A stretch of 38,719 nucleotides of DNA, from assembly GCA_022844545.1 (NCBI GenBank), contig JALHLN010000003.1, positions 1 to 38,719 of the forward strand, in the 5' to 3' direction. This stretch comes from Burkholderiales bacterium (GTDB taxonomy: Bacteria > Pseudomonadota > Gammaproteobacteria > Burkholderiales > SG8-39). Under the pieces are notes generated by a model. The model made no database searches. It was given only the letters and a program-made list of their open reading frames with translations, and was not told the DNA's origin. Both the position numbers and the translations under genes were made by a program. Below are positions 1-8,748 of this stretch, piece after piece. The stretch's first letter is position 1. The number at the start of each line of letters is the position of its first letter.

Positions 1-84
1 AGCGACACCACCACGCTGGTGGATCCGGGCTGGACCGCCCGCGTCGCGGACAATGGGGTGCTGCTGATGACGAGGGACGCATGA
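1..84 (+). CDS. Hydantoinase/oxoprolinase A subunit, C-terminal end (partial)
   Basis: The first 84 bases read through in one frame as 27 residues and a TGA stop. The peptide contains TTLVDPGWTARV and ends LLMTRDA, which resembles the extreme C-terminus of HyuA-type (hydantoinase A/oxoprolinase) ATP-dependent subunits. The stop overlaps the ATG of the next gene in an ATGA junction, and that gene is the matching B subunit, which strongly supports the call. The rest of the gene lies outside the window. HyuA and HyuB normally form one complex that hydrolyses or carboxylates a cyclic amide or ketone at the expense of ATP; the substrate cannot be told from this fragment. It is too short for the ORF track. 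Confidence 0.8.
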   Translation, partial: SDTTTLVDPGWTARVADNGVLLMTRDA

Positions 85-1772
85 ACAAGCCGCGCGACGC
101 CGCCCTGCAGACGGTCGACCCGATCACGCTCGAAGTGGTGCGCAACAAGCTCGAGGGCATCGCCAACGAGATGCAGATGACGTTGCTGCAAAGCGCGTTC
201 TCGCCCATCGTCAAGGAAGGCATGGACTGCTCCGCGGCGCTGTTCACCGCCGACGGCCAGACCATCGCGCAGGCCACCGCGATCCCGATCCACCTCGCGA
301 CCATGATTCCGGCGCTGCACGCGGTGATCGCGAAGTACCCGGTCGCCGGCATGGCCGAGGGCGACGTCTACATCCTGAACGACCCCTACTGCGGCGGCAC
401 CCACCTGCCCGACATCACCCTGTTCATCCCTGTGTTCGATGGCGAAAAGACGGCACGGCATGTGGTCGCCTTCAGCGTCGCCACGGTGCACCACCAGGAC
501 GTCGGCGGCATGGCGCCGGGCTCCATTCCGACCAACGCCACCGAGATCTACCAGGAAGGCCTGCGCATCCCGCCGCTGAAATACATCGAGGCGGGCAAGG
601 TCAATGAAACCCTGGAGCAGATGCTGCGCTACAACATCCGGCTCTCGGACACCTTCATGGGCGACCTGAACGCGCAGCTCTCGGCCTGCAAGGTCGGCGC
701 GCGCCGCCTGGGCGAGTTGTGCGCGGCGCACGGCGCGGCGCTGATCACGCGCATCTTCGAGCTGCTGCTGGACCGCTCCGAGGCGATGACGCGCGCCGCC
801 CTGCGCCGGCTGCCGGAGGGCACCTACCGCTACGTGGATTTCCTCGACAACGACGGCGTCGACCTCGATCGCCGCGTGCGCATCGAGGTCGCCGCGACGG
901 TGAAGGACGGCACCATCCATTTCGACTTCACCGGCACCGACGGCCAGCTGCGCGGGCCGCTCAATTGCGTGCCCTCGGGCGCCTACGCCGCGGCCTACTA
1001 CGCGGTGCGCGCACTCACCGATGCGCAGATTCCGACCAACGGCGGCTGTTTCCGCCCGGTCACCCTGCACCTGCCGGAAGGGTCCCTTGTCAATCCGAAG
1101 GCGCCTGCGGCGGTCAATGCGCGCACCGCGACCATCAAGCGCATCTGCGGCGCCATGGTGAGCGCCTTCGCCGAAGCGGTACCCGACCGGGTGCCCGCCG
1201 CCTCCGCCGGCCTGTCGGTGATGCTGGCCTTCGGCGGACGTCGCGCGGACGGCAAGCCGTTCATCCTGAGCGAACTGGTCTGCGGCGGCACCGGGGCGAG
1301 CAGCGTTGCCGACGGCGTCGACTGCCTGCAGACCGACGGCTCCAACAGCATGAACCAGCCCGTCGAGGCGCTGTGCCTGGACGCGCCGATCCGGATCCGG
1401 CGCTTTGCGCTGCGGCCCGATTCCGGCGGCGCCGGCCGCCAGCGCGGCGGCCTGGGCGTGGTGCGTGAGTACGAGTTCCTCGCCGACGACATCCGCTTCA
1501 CCTTCCGCGGCGAGCGCCATTTCACCGCCGCGCGCGGCTCCGCCGGCGGCGGCGACGGCGCCATGTCAACGGCGACCATCCACCGCGCCGACGGCCGCGT
1601 CGAGCACATTTCGAAGTGCGTCACCACGGTGTCGCGCGGCGACCGCGTGGTACTCGAGACCGCGGGCGGCGCCGGCTACGGTGACCCGAAACAGCGCTCC
1701 CGCGACACGCTTGCCGCCGATGTCGCCAACCGGAAAGTCAGCCCCGACTCAGCCAGAAAGGTCTACTCATGA
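81..1772 (+). CDS. Hydantoinase B/oxoprolinase family subunit
   Basis: This 563-aa protein is full length for the HyuB family. It starts with the family opening (DPITLEVVRNKLEGIANEM) and carries the usual blocks: DGQTIAQ near residue 60, the GDVYILNDPYCGGTHLPD segment near 95-115, and a glycine-rich C-terminus with SRGDRVVLETAGGAGYGDP. HyuB subunits pair with HyuA in ATP-dependent N-methylhydantoinases, 5-oxoprolinases, caprolactamases, and acetone or acetophenone carboxylases. Sequence alone does not separate these reactions. The start is the ATG that overlaps the upstream stop by four bases, and the stop overlaps the next gene in the same way, so translation is probably coupled. It is predicted cytoplasmic. 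Confidence 0.92.
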   Translation: MNKPRDAALQTVDPITLEVVRNKLEGIANEMQMTLLQSAFSPIVKEGMDCSAALFTADGQTIAQATAIPIHLATMIPALHAVIAKYPVAGMAEGDVYILNDPYCGGTHLPDITLFIPVFDGEKTARHVVAFSVATVHHQDVGGMAPGSIPTNATEIYQEGLRIPPLKYIEAGKVNETLEQMLRYNIRLSDTFMGDLNAQLSACKVGARRLGELCAAHGAALITRIFELLLDRSEAMTRAALRRLPEGTYRYVDFLDNDGVDLDRRVRIEVAATVKDGTIHFDFTGTDGQLRGPLNCVPSGAYAAAYYAVRALTDAQIPTNGGCFRPVTLHLPEGSLVNPKAPAAVNARTATIKRICGAMVSAFAEAVPDRVPAASAGLSVMLAFGGRRADGKPFILSELVCGGTGASSVADGVDCLQTDGSNSMNQPVEALCLDAPIRIRRFALRPDSGGAGRQRGGLGVVREYEFLADDIRFTFRGERHFTAARGSAGGGDGAMSTATIHRADGRVEHISKCVTTVSRGDRVVLETAGGAGYGDPKQRSRDTLAADVANRKVSPDSARKVYS

Positions 1773-2731
1773 AAAACCTGCGAAAGCCCATCTTTGCCTT
1801 GGTTGCCACCCTGTTCTCCGGCGCCGTCCTGGCCCAGGCCTATCCCTCGAAGCCGATCCGGATCATCATTCCATTCGGCGCCGGCTCCGCGACCGACGCG
1901 GTCATGCGAGTGCTCGCGCCGGCGGTGTCCGCCACGCTGGGCCAGCAGGTGGTGATCGATCCCAAGCCCGGGGCCGACGGCGCCATCTCGGCCTCCGAAG
2001 TGGCGCGCTCAGCCCCCGACGGCTACACGCTGGGCGTGGGCAGCGGCGGCCCGCTCGCCGCGGTGCCCGCGTTGCGCAAGAACCCGCCCTATGACGTCGT
2101 GAAGGACTTCACCCCGATCACCGACATCGGCCGCTACACGGTGTTCCTCTTCATCAATGCGAGCCTGCCGGCGACGAACTTCCAGGAGTTCGTCGCCCAT
2201 GTGAAGGCGAACCCCGGCAAGATCGCCTATGGCACCGGGAATCCCAGCGGCATCGTGGCCTGGGCGCAGTTGAACTCCCTGCTGGGCCTGGACATGCTGC
2301 ACGTGCCATACAAGACCGCGCCGCTGGTGATGCCGGACCTGCTCGCCAACCGCGTCCAGGCGCTGATGGATCCGCCGGCAGTCGCGATTTCGCACGTGAG
2401 GGATGGCAAGCTGCGCGCGCTGGCGACCACGCTCAACCGCCGCTCGCCGCTGCTGCCCGACGTGCCCACCATCCACGAGGCCGGCGTGCCGCAGTACACC
2501 ATCTCCAACTGGATGGGCCTGATCGGTCCGGCGAAGCTGCCGCGCGAGATCGTGGACCGCGTCAACCGCGAGTTCGGCGCCGCGCTGCGCAGGCCCGAGG
2601 TGATCGAGGGATTGCAGAAGCAGGCCTTCATGCCCAACCCCTCGACGCCGGAGCAGTTCGCCGCCTTCATCCAGGAGCAGGTGCAGTCCTACGGCAGCCT
2701 GCTGCGGGCGGCGGGCGTCAAGCCGGATTAG
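1769..2731 (+). CDS. Bug/TctC-type periplasmic solute-binding protein
   Basis: This 320-aa protein has an N-terminal signal peptide (basic MKNLRK, hydrophobic stretch, cleavage expected after LAQA near residue 23), followed by the typical mature start YPSKPIRIIIPFGAGSATD. Length and motif fit the tripartite tricarboxylate transporter receptor family (Bug/TctC), which binds small carboxylates or amides in the periplasm. No TctA or TctB membrane partner is visible, so it is an orphan receptor that either shares a distant permease or senses its ligand. Such orphans are greatly expanded in Burkholderiales. It sits between the hydantoinase subunits and the acyl-CoA synthetase, which suggests that it captures the pathway substrate. 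ATG overlaps the upstream stop. Confidence 0.93.
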   Translation: MKNLRKPIFALVATLFSGAVLAQAYPSKPIRIIIPFGAGSATDAVMRVLAPAVSATLGQQVVIDPKPGADGAISASEVARSAPDGYTLGVGSGGPLAAVPALRKNPPYDVVKDFTPITDIGRYTVFLFINASLPATNFQEFVAHVKANPGKIAYGTGNPSGIVAWAQLNSLLGLDMLHVPYKTAPLVMPDLLANRVQALMDPPAVAISHVRDGKLRALATTLNRRSPLLPDVPTIHEAGVPQYTISNWMGLIGPAKLPREIVDRVNREFGAALRRPEVIEGLQKQAFMPNPSTPEQFAAFIQEQVQSYGSLLRAAGVKPD

Positions 2732-2746
2732 GAAACCGGAGCGCGC

Positions 2747-3607
2747 GTGTTCATCGACTACGGCAGCAAGCCGCCCACGGCGGCTTTCAACCCGCCGCAG
2801 ACGCAGCACCTGCAGAACTACCGGCGCGTCTACGCCAAGAGCGAGTCGCGCGTCGAGAAGCCGCAGGACGAGAAGACGGCGCTGGCGAAGTACCTGAAGA
2901 CCTACGAGAAGCTCGGCGCGAAGCACGTGGTGGTGAAGGCGCGCGACAACGAGACCACGTTCGGCCTGAAGGTCCGCAACGAAGACGCGGCGGCTTTCTG
3001 CAGGAAGCACGGCCCGCGTTTCATCGGCTTCGCCGGCGTAGACCCGCACAAGGGCATGGCCGCGGTGCGGGAACTGGAGACCGCCGTGCGCGAGCTGGGC
3101 CTGCGCGGCCTCAATCTGCAGTGCTTCGAGTTGAAGCTCGCCATCAACGACAAGCGCATGTACCCGCTCTACGCCAAGTGCGTGGAACTGGACATCCCGG
3201 TCAACATCCACTGCGGCATCAACTTCTCCACCGCCTCGCAGATGGACTACGGTCGCCCGGCCTACCTGGACGAAGTGATGCTCCATTTTCCCGAGCTGCG
3301 GGTCTGCGCCTCGCCCCCGGGCTGGCCCTGGATCGAGGAGCTGATCGGCGTCGCCTGGCGCCATGCCAACGTGCATATCGGAATCGTCGCGGTCCGGCCC
3401 AAGCTGCTCACGCTGGAGGATGCCGGCTACCGGCCGCTGCTCGCCTACGGCTCGAAGATCCTGCAGGACCGCATCCTCACCGGCACCGCGTTCCCGATGC
3501 AGCCGGTCGAGCAGGCCTACGCCGAATTCGAAGCCCTGCCGCTGCCCGACGCGGTGAAGCGGAAGTGGCTTTACGACAATTCGGCGCGTTTCCTCGGCTT
3601 GAAGTGA
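2747..3607 (+). CDS. Amidohydrolase-2 fold protein, metal site largely lost
   Basis: This 286-aa protein starts at a GTG 15 bases after the receptor gene. Its overall layout is that of the ACMSD-like amidohydrolase family (TIM barrel, PF04909 type): an opening FIDYG strand, NIHCG near residue 150, a GWPWIEEL block near 190, and a C-terminal KWLYDNSARFLGL helix. Several expected catalytic positions differ. The N-terminal HxH is absent, the histidine normally before GGWPW is replaced (PPGWPW), and the aspartate of the usual GTDxP motif is alanine (GTAFP). Only the NIHCG histidine remains. It may be a non-hydrolytic or metal-free relative, or act on an unusual substrate. It lies between the receptor and the acyl-CoA synthetase, overlapping the latter by one base (TGATG). 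Confidence 0.8.
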   Translation: MFIDYGSKPPTAAFNPPQTQHLQNYRRVYAKSESRVEKPQDEKTALAKYLKTYEKLGAKHVVVKARDNETTFGLKVRNEDAAAFCRKHGPRFIGFAGVDPHKGMAAVRELETAVRELGLRGLNLQCFELKLAINDKRMYPLYAKCVELDIPVNIHCGINFSTASQMDYGRPAYLDEVMLHFPELRVCASPPGWPWIEELIGVAWRHANVHIGIVAVRPKLLTLEDAGYRPLLAYGSKILQDRILTGTAFPMQPVEQAYAEFEALPLPDAVKRKWLYDNSARFLGLK

Positions 3608-5259
3608 TGCAGAAGCCGATCCAGCCTCACTGGCGCCTGCCGCGCTACAGCGCCGACCCGGCCGTGCGCCGAGGGCAACTGGAAGCCGAGCCCCTGCCCG
3701 CCTCGAATGCCGCGCTGCTGGATGAGGCCGCGGCGGAAGTGCCCGATCGCCTCGCCTGGCGCTTCATCGACAGCGGCGAGACCGCGACCTATCGCGAGGT
3801 GCAGGCAAGCGTGAACCGCATCGCCTCTGCGCTGCACGGCATGGGCGTGCGCAAGGGCGCCCACGTGGCGATGATGGTGCCCAACCTGCCGCAGTTTCCC
3901 CTCACCTGGCTCGCCTTAGGACGGCTGGGCGCGGTGATGGTGCCGGTGAACGTGTCCTACACCGGCCGGGAACTGGACTACATCGTCAACGACGGCCAGG
4001 CGGAATACCTCGTCATCTACGAGGAGTTCCTGCCGACCCTGGACGCGATGCTGAAGCGCCCAGCGGCGCTCGCCGATGCGCGCGTGATCGTGGTCGGCCG
4101 ACCGCGCCCCGGGCAGCAGGACTGGCAGGCGCTGCACGACAGTGGCGACCCCGCGTTCAAGGCGCCCGAACCGGTCGACCTGGATGACCTGCTCAACATC
4201 CAGTACACCTCCGGCACCACCGGATTCCCGAAAGGCGTGCTGCAGGCACAGCGCTACTGGATCACCCAGAGCAGGATCAACGCCTTTCGCGACGGCCTCG
4301 CCTACGAGCGCATCCTGATCTCGACGCCGTTCTACTACATGGACCCGCAGTGGTTGCTGCTCATGACCTTCCACCAGCGGGCCACCGCCTTCATCGCGGC
4401 AAAGCAGAGCACTACCCGCTACACCGAGTGGCTGCGGACCTGGAAGATCCAGTTCTCGCTCATGCCGGCCGAGGTGATGTTCAAGAACCCGCCCTCGCCC
4501 GATGACGGCGACAACGAAATCCGGCGCGTGAACGTCTACGGCCTGAGGAAGGAAATCCACGCTGCAGTCGAGCAACGCTTCAACGTCAATGCCCGCGAGG
4601 CTTTCGGCATGACCGAACTGGGCTCGGCCACCTACATGCCCCTTGAGGTCGAGGACATGACCGGCTCGGGCTCCTGCGGCATGGCCGGACCATTCCGCGA
4701 ATGCAAGGTGGTGGATCCCGAAGGCAGGGAAGTGCCGCGCGGAGAGATCGGCGAACTGGTGGTGCGCGGCAGCGGGATCCTGCGCGGCTACTTCAACAAG
4801 CCGGAAGCCACGAAAGAGGCCTTCCACGGCGACTGGTTCCGCACCGGCGACCTGTTCCGCCAGGACGAGCGCGGCTACTTCTACATCGTCGGCCGCGTCA
4901 AGGAGATGATCCGGCGCAGCTCGGAGAACATCCCGGCGCGGGAGGTGGAAGCGGTGCTCAAGGACATGCCGCAGATCGTCGAGGCAGCGGTGATCGGCGT
5001 GCCGGACGACCTGCGAAAGGAGGAGGTCAAGGCATGCGTCATCCTCCAGCCGGGCCTGACCAAGTCGGACGTACCGCCCGAAGCCATCATCGCCCACGCG
5101 CGCAGGTTCCTCGCGCCCTTCAAGGTGCCGCGCTATATCGAGTACCGCAGCGAATTCCCGCGCACGCCCTCCAACAAGATCCGAAAGCCAGCACTGATCC
5201 AGGAGAAGCCGGACCAGCGCACCGATAGCTGGGACCGGGTGGATGGCGTCTGGCGCTGA
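3607..5259 (+). CDS. AMP-dependent acyl-CoA synthetase/ligase
   Basis: This 550-aa member of the adenylate-forming superfamily is predicted to activate a carboxylic acid to its CoA thioester through an acyl-AMP. Visible core motifs are YTSGTTGFPKG (about residues 200-210, phosphate loop), GMTELG (about 334), WFRTGD (about 410), the hinge GRVKEMI, and the catalytic lysine in PSNKIRKP near residue 524. The SENIPAREVE block resembles carnitine/crotonobetaine-CoA ligase relatives, but substrate cannot be assigned. The ORF track begins far upstream at 3121; the real start is the ATG at 3607, which overlaps the preceding stop as TGATG and gives a normal family length. Its end overlaps the Rieske oxygenase gene by 17 bases. 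Confidence 0.93.
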   Translation: MQKPIQPHWRLPRYSADPAVRRGQLEAEPLPASNAALLDEAAAEVPDRLAWRFIDSGETATYREVQASVNRIASALHGMGVRKGAHVAMMVPNLPQFPLTWLALGRLGAVMVPVNVSYTGRELDYIVNDGQAEYLVIYEEFLPTLDAMLKRPAALADARVIVVGRPRPGQQDWQALHDSGDPAFKAPEPVDLDDLLNIQYTSGTTGFPKGVLQAQRYWITQSRINAFRDGLAYERILISTPFYYMDPQWLLLMTFHQRATAFIAAKQSTTRYTEWLRTWKIQFSLMPAEVMFKNPPSPDDGDNEIRRVNVYGLRKEIHAAVEQRFNVNAREAFGMTELGSATYMPLEVEDMTGSGSCGMAGPFRECKVVDPEGREVPRGEIGELVVRGSGILRGYFNKPEATKEAFHGDWFRTGDLFRQDERGYFYIVGRVKEMIRRSSENIPAREVEAVLKDMPQIVEAAVIGVPDDLRKEEVKACVILQPGLTKSDVPPEAIIAHARRFLAPFKVPRYIEYRSEFPRTPSNKIRKPALIQEKPDQRTDSWDRVDGVWR

Positions 5260-6361
5260 GCGCAAGGCGCTTCGCAAGCTTCAGCCAGGCCTGCCCGCCG
5301 CCTGGTACCGCGACCCGGCGCACCACGACCGGGAACTGGAGGCCTTCTGGTACAGCGGCTGGATCGCCGCCATACGGGAAGAGGAAATCGCCGCGGCCGG
5401 CGACTGGCGCGTCGTCCGCGTCGGCACCCAGTCCATCGTCCTCGCCCGCGGCGAGGATGGCGCGCTGCGCGCCTTCCACAACACCTGCCGCCACCGCGGC
5501 TCGATCCTGTGCACGAAGGAAAGCGGCCGCTTCGAACGCAACCGCATCGTCTGCCCCTACCACTCGTGGACCTACGACCTGGAGGGCACCCTCATCGCCA
5601 CGCCGCGGCGCATGGAGACGCCGGATTTCGACAAGGCGGACTTTCCCCTGCACACGGTCGCCGTCGATTCCTGGGGCGGGTTCGTGTTTGTCCGGCTCGA
5701 AGGCAAGCGCAAGCTCGAGCTGGGCGGCATGCCGGACCGGTTCCGCAACCACCGCTTCCACAACCTGCGCATCGGCAAGCGCATCGTCGCCGACGTCAAG
5801 GCCAACTGGAAACTGCTGGCGGAGAACTTCTCCGAGTGCTTCCACTGCCCGCCGGTGCACCCGGAACTGTGCCGGGTGGTCACCGCCTACCGCGAGGCCG
5901 GCGCCTGGGGCCTGCGCGGCGCGGAAACCATCCCGGAGTACAAGGCGGGCGCCAGGACGCTGACGCCGGACGGCAGCGCGCGCATCCCGCCGTTCAAGGG
6001 ACTGGGCGCGAAGGACCGCGAGACGCTTTACGTGCCCTGGATGCTGCCGCCGAACCTGTTCCTCAACGTGCAGCCGGACTACGTCAACTCGCACATGATG
6101 TTCCCCACCGGCCCCGAGAGCGTGCGCATCGTGTACGACTGGCTGTTCGAGCCGGCGCACATGCCGCGGGGCAAGGACCTGAACCACTACACCGCGCTGT
6201 GGGAGCGCACCAATGCGCAGGACGCGCGCAACTGCGAATGGCAGCAGCAGGGTCTGCAGTCGCGCGCGTTTCTCCATGGCGTGTACGTGCCGCAGGAGTT
6301 CGACTGCCATCGCTTTGCGCGGTGGATCCGGAAAGGGCTGCGACGCGCGCCGGCAGATTGA
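5243..6361 (+). CDS. Rieske non-heme iron oxygenase, alpha subunit
   Basis: This 372-aa protein carries a complete N-terminal Rieske [2Fe-2S] site: C82-x-H84 in TCRHRGS and C104-x2-H107 in CPYHSW. The mononuclear-iron segment follows near residues 190-207 (AENFSECFHCPPVHPEL) with both histidines, so it should be catalytically competent. Size and the ECFHCPPVHP block resemble the choline/glycine-betaine/carnitine monooxygenase-like branch of ring-hydroxylating oxygenases rather than heteromeric aromatic dioxygenases. No beta subunit, ferredoxin or reductase is encoded nearby, so electrons must come from elsewhere. The start ATG lies inside the end of the acyl-CoA synthetase gene, and it is the last gene of the + strand operon. 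The reaction is probably hydroxylation or oxidative demethylation of the pathway intermediate; this is inference. Confidence 0.92.
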   Translation: MASGAERKALRKLQPGLPAAWYRDPAHHDRELEAFWYSGWIAAIREEEIAAAGDWRVVRVGTQSIVLARGEDGALRAFHNTCRHRGSILCTKESGRFERNRIVCPYHSWTYDLEGTLIATPRRMETPDFDKADFPLHTVAVDSWGGFVFVRLEGKRKLELGGMPDRFRNHRFHNLRIGKRIVADVKANWKLLAENFSECFHCPPVHPELCRVVTAYREAGAWGLRGAETIPEYKAGARTLTPDGSARIPPFKGLGAKDRETLYVPWMLPPNLFLNVQPDYVNSHMMFPTGPESVRIVYDWLFEPAHMPRGKDLNHYTALWERTNAQDARNCEWQQQGLQSRAFLHGVYVPQEFDCHRFARWIRKGLRRAPAD

Positions 6362-6397
6362 CCGAACCGGGGCGCGGCAGCCCTCCTGCGGCGGCGC

Positions 6398-7498
6398 TCA
6401 GATGCGGAACAAGCGCGCCGCGTTCTCCCCGAACAGCTTTTTCTTGAAGCCCTCGCCCAGGTCCGGCTGCGCGTTGAGCAGCTTCACCGAGTCCGGGCAC
6501 TGGCAGTCCCAGTGCGAGTAGTCGGACGCGTACAGCAGCCGCTCCTCGCCGATGGTCTTGGCGACGTAGGCGATGGTGGATTCGTCCGGCTCGACGCTGA
6601 AGTGAACGTTCTCGCTGCGGATCCAGTCCCCCGGGTCGCGCGTCTGCCACGGCATCATGTGCGGCAGCAGTTCGTGATGCTCGTGCAGGCGATCGACGAT
6701 CCAGGGCACCCAGCCCACGCCGGCTTCCATGAACGACACCTTCAATTTCGGAAAGCGTTCCAGCACGCCGCCGGCCGCAAACGAAGCAACTGAAATCATG
6801 GCGTCGAGCGGGTAGAAGGCATGCTTGAACACGTAGCGGTCGAAGCGGTCCACCCCGGCCGAGTTGTTGGAAACGATATGCACGCAGACCGGGATGCCCA
6901 GCCCCTCGGCCTCCTGCCAGATCGGATCGAACTGCGGCTCGTGCAGCAGATGGCCGCCGAAGTTGGTCAGGGCGACGACGCCGACCATGCCCTTGCGCTC
7001 CACCGCGCGGCGCATCTCCTTGCGCGCGGCCTGCGGATCCTGCCAGGGCACGATGGCGATGCCCTTGAGGCGCTCGGGATACGGCGCGCAGTACTCGGCG
7101 AGCCAGTCGTTGTAGGCCGTGCAGACGGCAGCGGCGAGTTCCGGGTTCTCCATCGATGCCAGCGCACCCAGGCCGATGAAGGTGCCGAACAGCACTGCGG
7201 TGTCGATGCCTTCGAGGTCCATGTCCGGGATGCGCTTGTGCGGGTCCTGCATGCCTTCGCGGTCCCAGCCCCAGATATGCGGCGCCTTCTTCGGCACCGG
7301 CCACATGCCCAGGGCGCCGTAGAAGTCCCGGCGCGTGGGCCAGAGCTTGCCCTCGACCACCATGTGCTTGCGGCCGTCAGGGTAGTCCACCCAGCAAGGC
7401 GCGTCCGCGCGAAAGCGCTCCGGCACGCGCTCGGCCCAGTTGACGTGCTTTTCGTCGATATGGCCATCGGCGTCGATGACCCGGTAGGGAAGTCGCAT
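6398..7498 (-). CDS. Amidohydrolase family protein (ACMSD-like)
   Basis: This 366-aa protein is a member of the amidohydrolase-2 family. Visible elements are the N-terminal DADGHI metal motif, VCVHIV near mid-protein, the [12 protein letters not shown] block near residue 240 where glutamate takes the place of the usual histidine, and YASDYSHWD near residue 320 with the conserved aspartate. These fit a metal-dependent decarboxylase or hydrolase. I chose the ATG at 7498 rather than the track start at 7537, because a strong AAGGAG sits six bases upstream of 7498 and the protein then starts right at the domain ([13 protein letters not shown]). It follows the nitroreductase gene on the same strand and probably forms a two-gene operon with it. 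Substrate unknown. Confidence 0.88.
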   Translation of the reverse strand: MRLPYRVIDADGHIDEKHVNWAERVPERFRADAPCWVDYPDGRKHMVVEGKLWPTRRDFYGALGMWPVPKKAPHIWGWDREGMQDPHKRIPDMDLEGIDTAVLFGTFIGLGALASMENPELAAAVCTAYNDWLAEYCAPYPERLKGIAIVPWQDPQAARKEMRRAVERKGMVGVVALTNFGGHLLHEPQFDPIWQEAEGLGIPVCVHIVSNNSAGVDRFDRYVFKHAFYPLDAMISVASFAAGGVLERFPKLKVSFMEAGVGWVPWIVDRLHEHHELLPHMMPWQTRDPGDWIRSENVHFSVEPDESTIAYVAKTIGEERLLYASDYSHWDCQCPDSVKLLNAQPDLGEGFKKKLFGENAARLFRI

Positions 7499-7504
7499 GG
7501 CTGT

Positions 7505-7510
7505 CTCCTT
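7505..7510 (-). promoter_or_regulatory. Shine-Dalgarno site fixing the amidohydrolase start
   Basis: AAGGAG on the minus strand, six bases before the ATG at 7498. The upstream in-frame ATG at 7537 overlaps the nitroreductase stop, but the residues between the two ATGs look like a non-conserved tail, so this site decides for 7498. Confidence 0.75.
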
Positions 7511-7533
7511 GTCGCTGTCCGGTTTGCCTGCCG

Positions 7534-8259
7534 TCATTCGTAGCCGAGAAACTGCGCGAAATCACGCACCGGTTCGCGCGTCGTGACCAGGTGATTGACG
7601 ACATCGTCGCTCGCATAGCCGAGCGCCATGCCGCAGACGATCTGCTCGGAGTCGGGAATTGCCAGTTCGCGGCGCAGTACCCGATGCGCGTTCGCGATCG
7701 CCGCCTGGGCGCAGGTGTCCAGCCCCTTTGCGCGGGCGGCGATCATGATGCCCTGCAGGAACATGCCGTAGTCGAGCCAGCTGCCGATCTCCATGTCGGC
7801 ATCCAGCGTGAACACCAGGGCGACCGGCGCATCGAAGAACCGGTAGTTGCGCCGGTACTGCGCGTCCATGCCGGCCTTGTCGTCGCGGGTGATGCCGAGC
7901 AGGCCGTACAGTTCCCAGCCGAGCTTGCGGCGCCGCGCCAGGTAGGGGTCGCGCCATTTCACGGGATAGTAGTTGTACGGCCGCTTGAAGCTCTCCGGTC
8001 CCTCGCGCGCGTACGCGTCCAGCATCGCCGCGCTGATGCGGTCGCGCACCGCGCCGGCGAGCACGCGCACTTTCCAGGGCTGGATGTTGGTGCCCGAGGG
8101 CGCCCGGCTGGCGAGCGCGAGGATCTCCTCGACCAGCGCGCGCGGCACGGCGTCGGCCTTGAACGCGCGCACGCTGCGCCTGGACAGGAGCGCCTCCTCC
8201 ACGGTCGCGGCGGGCACCCCGGGGGCGAACGGCAGTGCTCCGGCAGCGGGATCGATCAA
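7534..8259 (-). CDS. Nitroreductase family flavoprotein
   Basis: The 241-aa protein has the nitroreductase opening RRSVRAF followed by [14 protein letters not shown], the FMN-binding signature, and a C-terminal block with CGMALGYA. Family members are FMN-dependent NAD(P)H oxidoreductases acting on nitroaromatics, quinones or enones; the natural substrate is unknown here. The track ORF runs to 8745, but its first 162 codons are an antisense shadow of the YbhB gene. I place the start at a TTG (8259), which has GGAG seven bases upstream and lies just before the conserved domain. The gene is divergent from ybhB with about 100 bases between them, which must hold both promoters; I saw no convincing consensus there. 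Confidence 0.88.
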   Translation of the reverse strand: MIDPAAGALPFAPGVPAATVEEALLSRRSVRAFKADAVPRALVEEILALASRAPSGTNIQPWKVRVLAGAVRDRISAAMLDAYAREGPESFKRPYNYYPVKWRDPYLARRRKLGWELYGLLGITRDDKAGMDAQYRRNYRFFDAPVALVFTLDADMEIGSWLDYGMFLQGIMIAARAKGLDTCAQAAIANAHRVLRRELAIPDSEQIVCGMALGYASDDVVNHLVTTREPVRDFAQFLGYE

Positions 8260-8266
8260 GGCTCTG

Positions 8267-8270
8267 CTCC
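8267..8270 (-). promoter_or_regulatory. Shine-Dalgarno site for the TTG start of the nitroreductase
   Basis: GGAG on the minus strand, seven bases before TTG 8259. It supports a non-ATG start in an ORF that otherwise has no credible ATG near the domain boundary. Confidence 0.55.
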
Positions 8271-8361
8271 GAATTATCCTGATCCGGCGCCGAGCCGAAG
8301 GCTGTCGCAACCGGACCGCTTTTACTCTACAGTATCGTCCGTATCGGGAGGAACCTCGGAC

Positions 8362-8748
8362 ATGAAACTGACCAGCGAGAACTTCAGCAATGGCGACTAT
8401 CTTGGCGCCGATCACGTACTGTCCGAAGCCTACGGCTTCGGCTGCAAGGGGGGCAACCGGTCGCCGCAGCTGTCCTGGAGCGATGCGCCCGCGGGCACCA
8501 AGAGCTTCGCGCTCACCTGCTTCGACCCCGATGCCCCGACCGGCAGCGGATTCTGGCATTGGGTGGTGGTCAACGTTCCCCCGACGGTGACCTCGCTGCC
8601 GCTGGGAGCAGGAGACCCGGCGGCGGGCAAGCTGCCTGCCGGCGCGCTCGAGGTACGCACCGATTTCGGCAAGCCGGGCTACGGCGGCCCGTGCGCGCCC
8701 GAGGGCAGGGTTCACCGCTATGTCTTCACCGTTCCTGATTACCAATGA
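8362..8748 (+). pseudogene. YbhB/YbcL (PEBP, Raf kinase inhibitor-like) gene, 5' part interrupted by IS
   Basis: The ATG at 8362 is preceded by GGGAGGAA. The 5' part encodes 124 residues of a bacterial phosphatidylethanolamine-binding-like protein, with the family's [19 protein letters not shown] block and [14 protein letters not shown]. The reading frame meets the IS left end at 8734 and stops four codons later (PDYQ), so about 39 C-terminal residues are lost. The remainder is intact at 9775-9894. Joining 8362-8733 to 9775-9894 gives 163 aa, a normal length, with no frameshift, so the insertion is the only visible lesion. The C-terminal strand is part of the PEBP fold, so the product is probably non-functional. 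The function of YbhB proteins is poorly known. Confidence 0.92.
8726..8733. repeat. Target-site duplication, left copy
   Basis: TCACCGTT immediately precedes the IS left terminal repeat. The identical 8-mer lies at 9767-9774 just outside the right end. Eight bases is the length known for the IS1595 family. Confidence 0.93.

Noticed and set aside
6362-6397. Terminator between the convergent Rieske and amidohydrolase genes
   Set aside because: Only a short GCAG/CTGC match in GC-rich sequence and no T-run; not better than chance.
7591-8361. Upstream part of the 385-aa plus-strand ORF as an N-terminal fusion to YbhB
   Set aside because: This part is antisense to the nitroreductase; the YbhB start at 8362 has a good ribosome site and the right family position.
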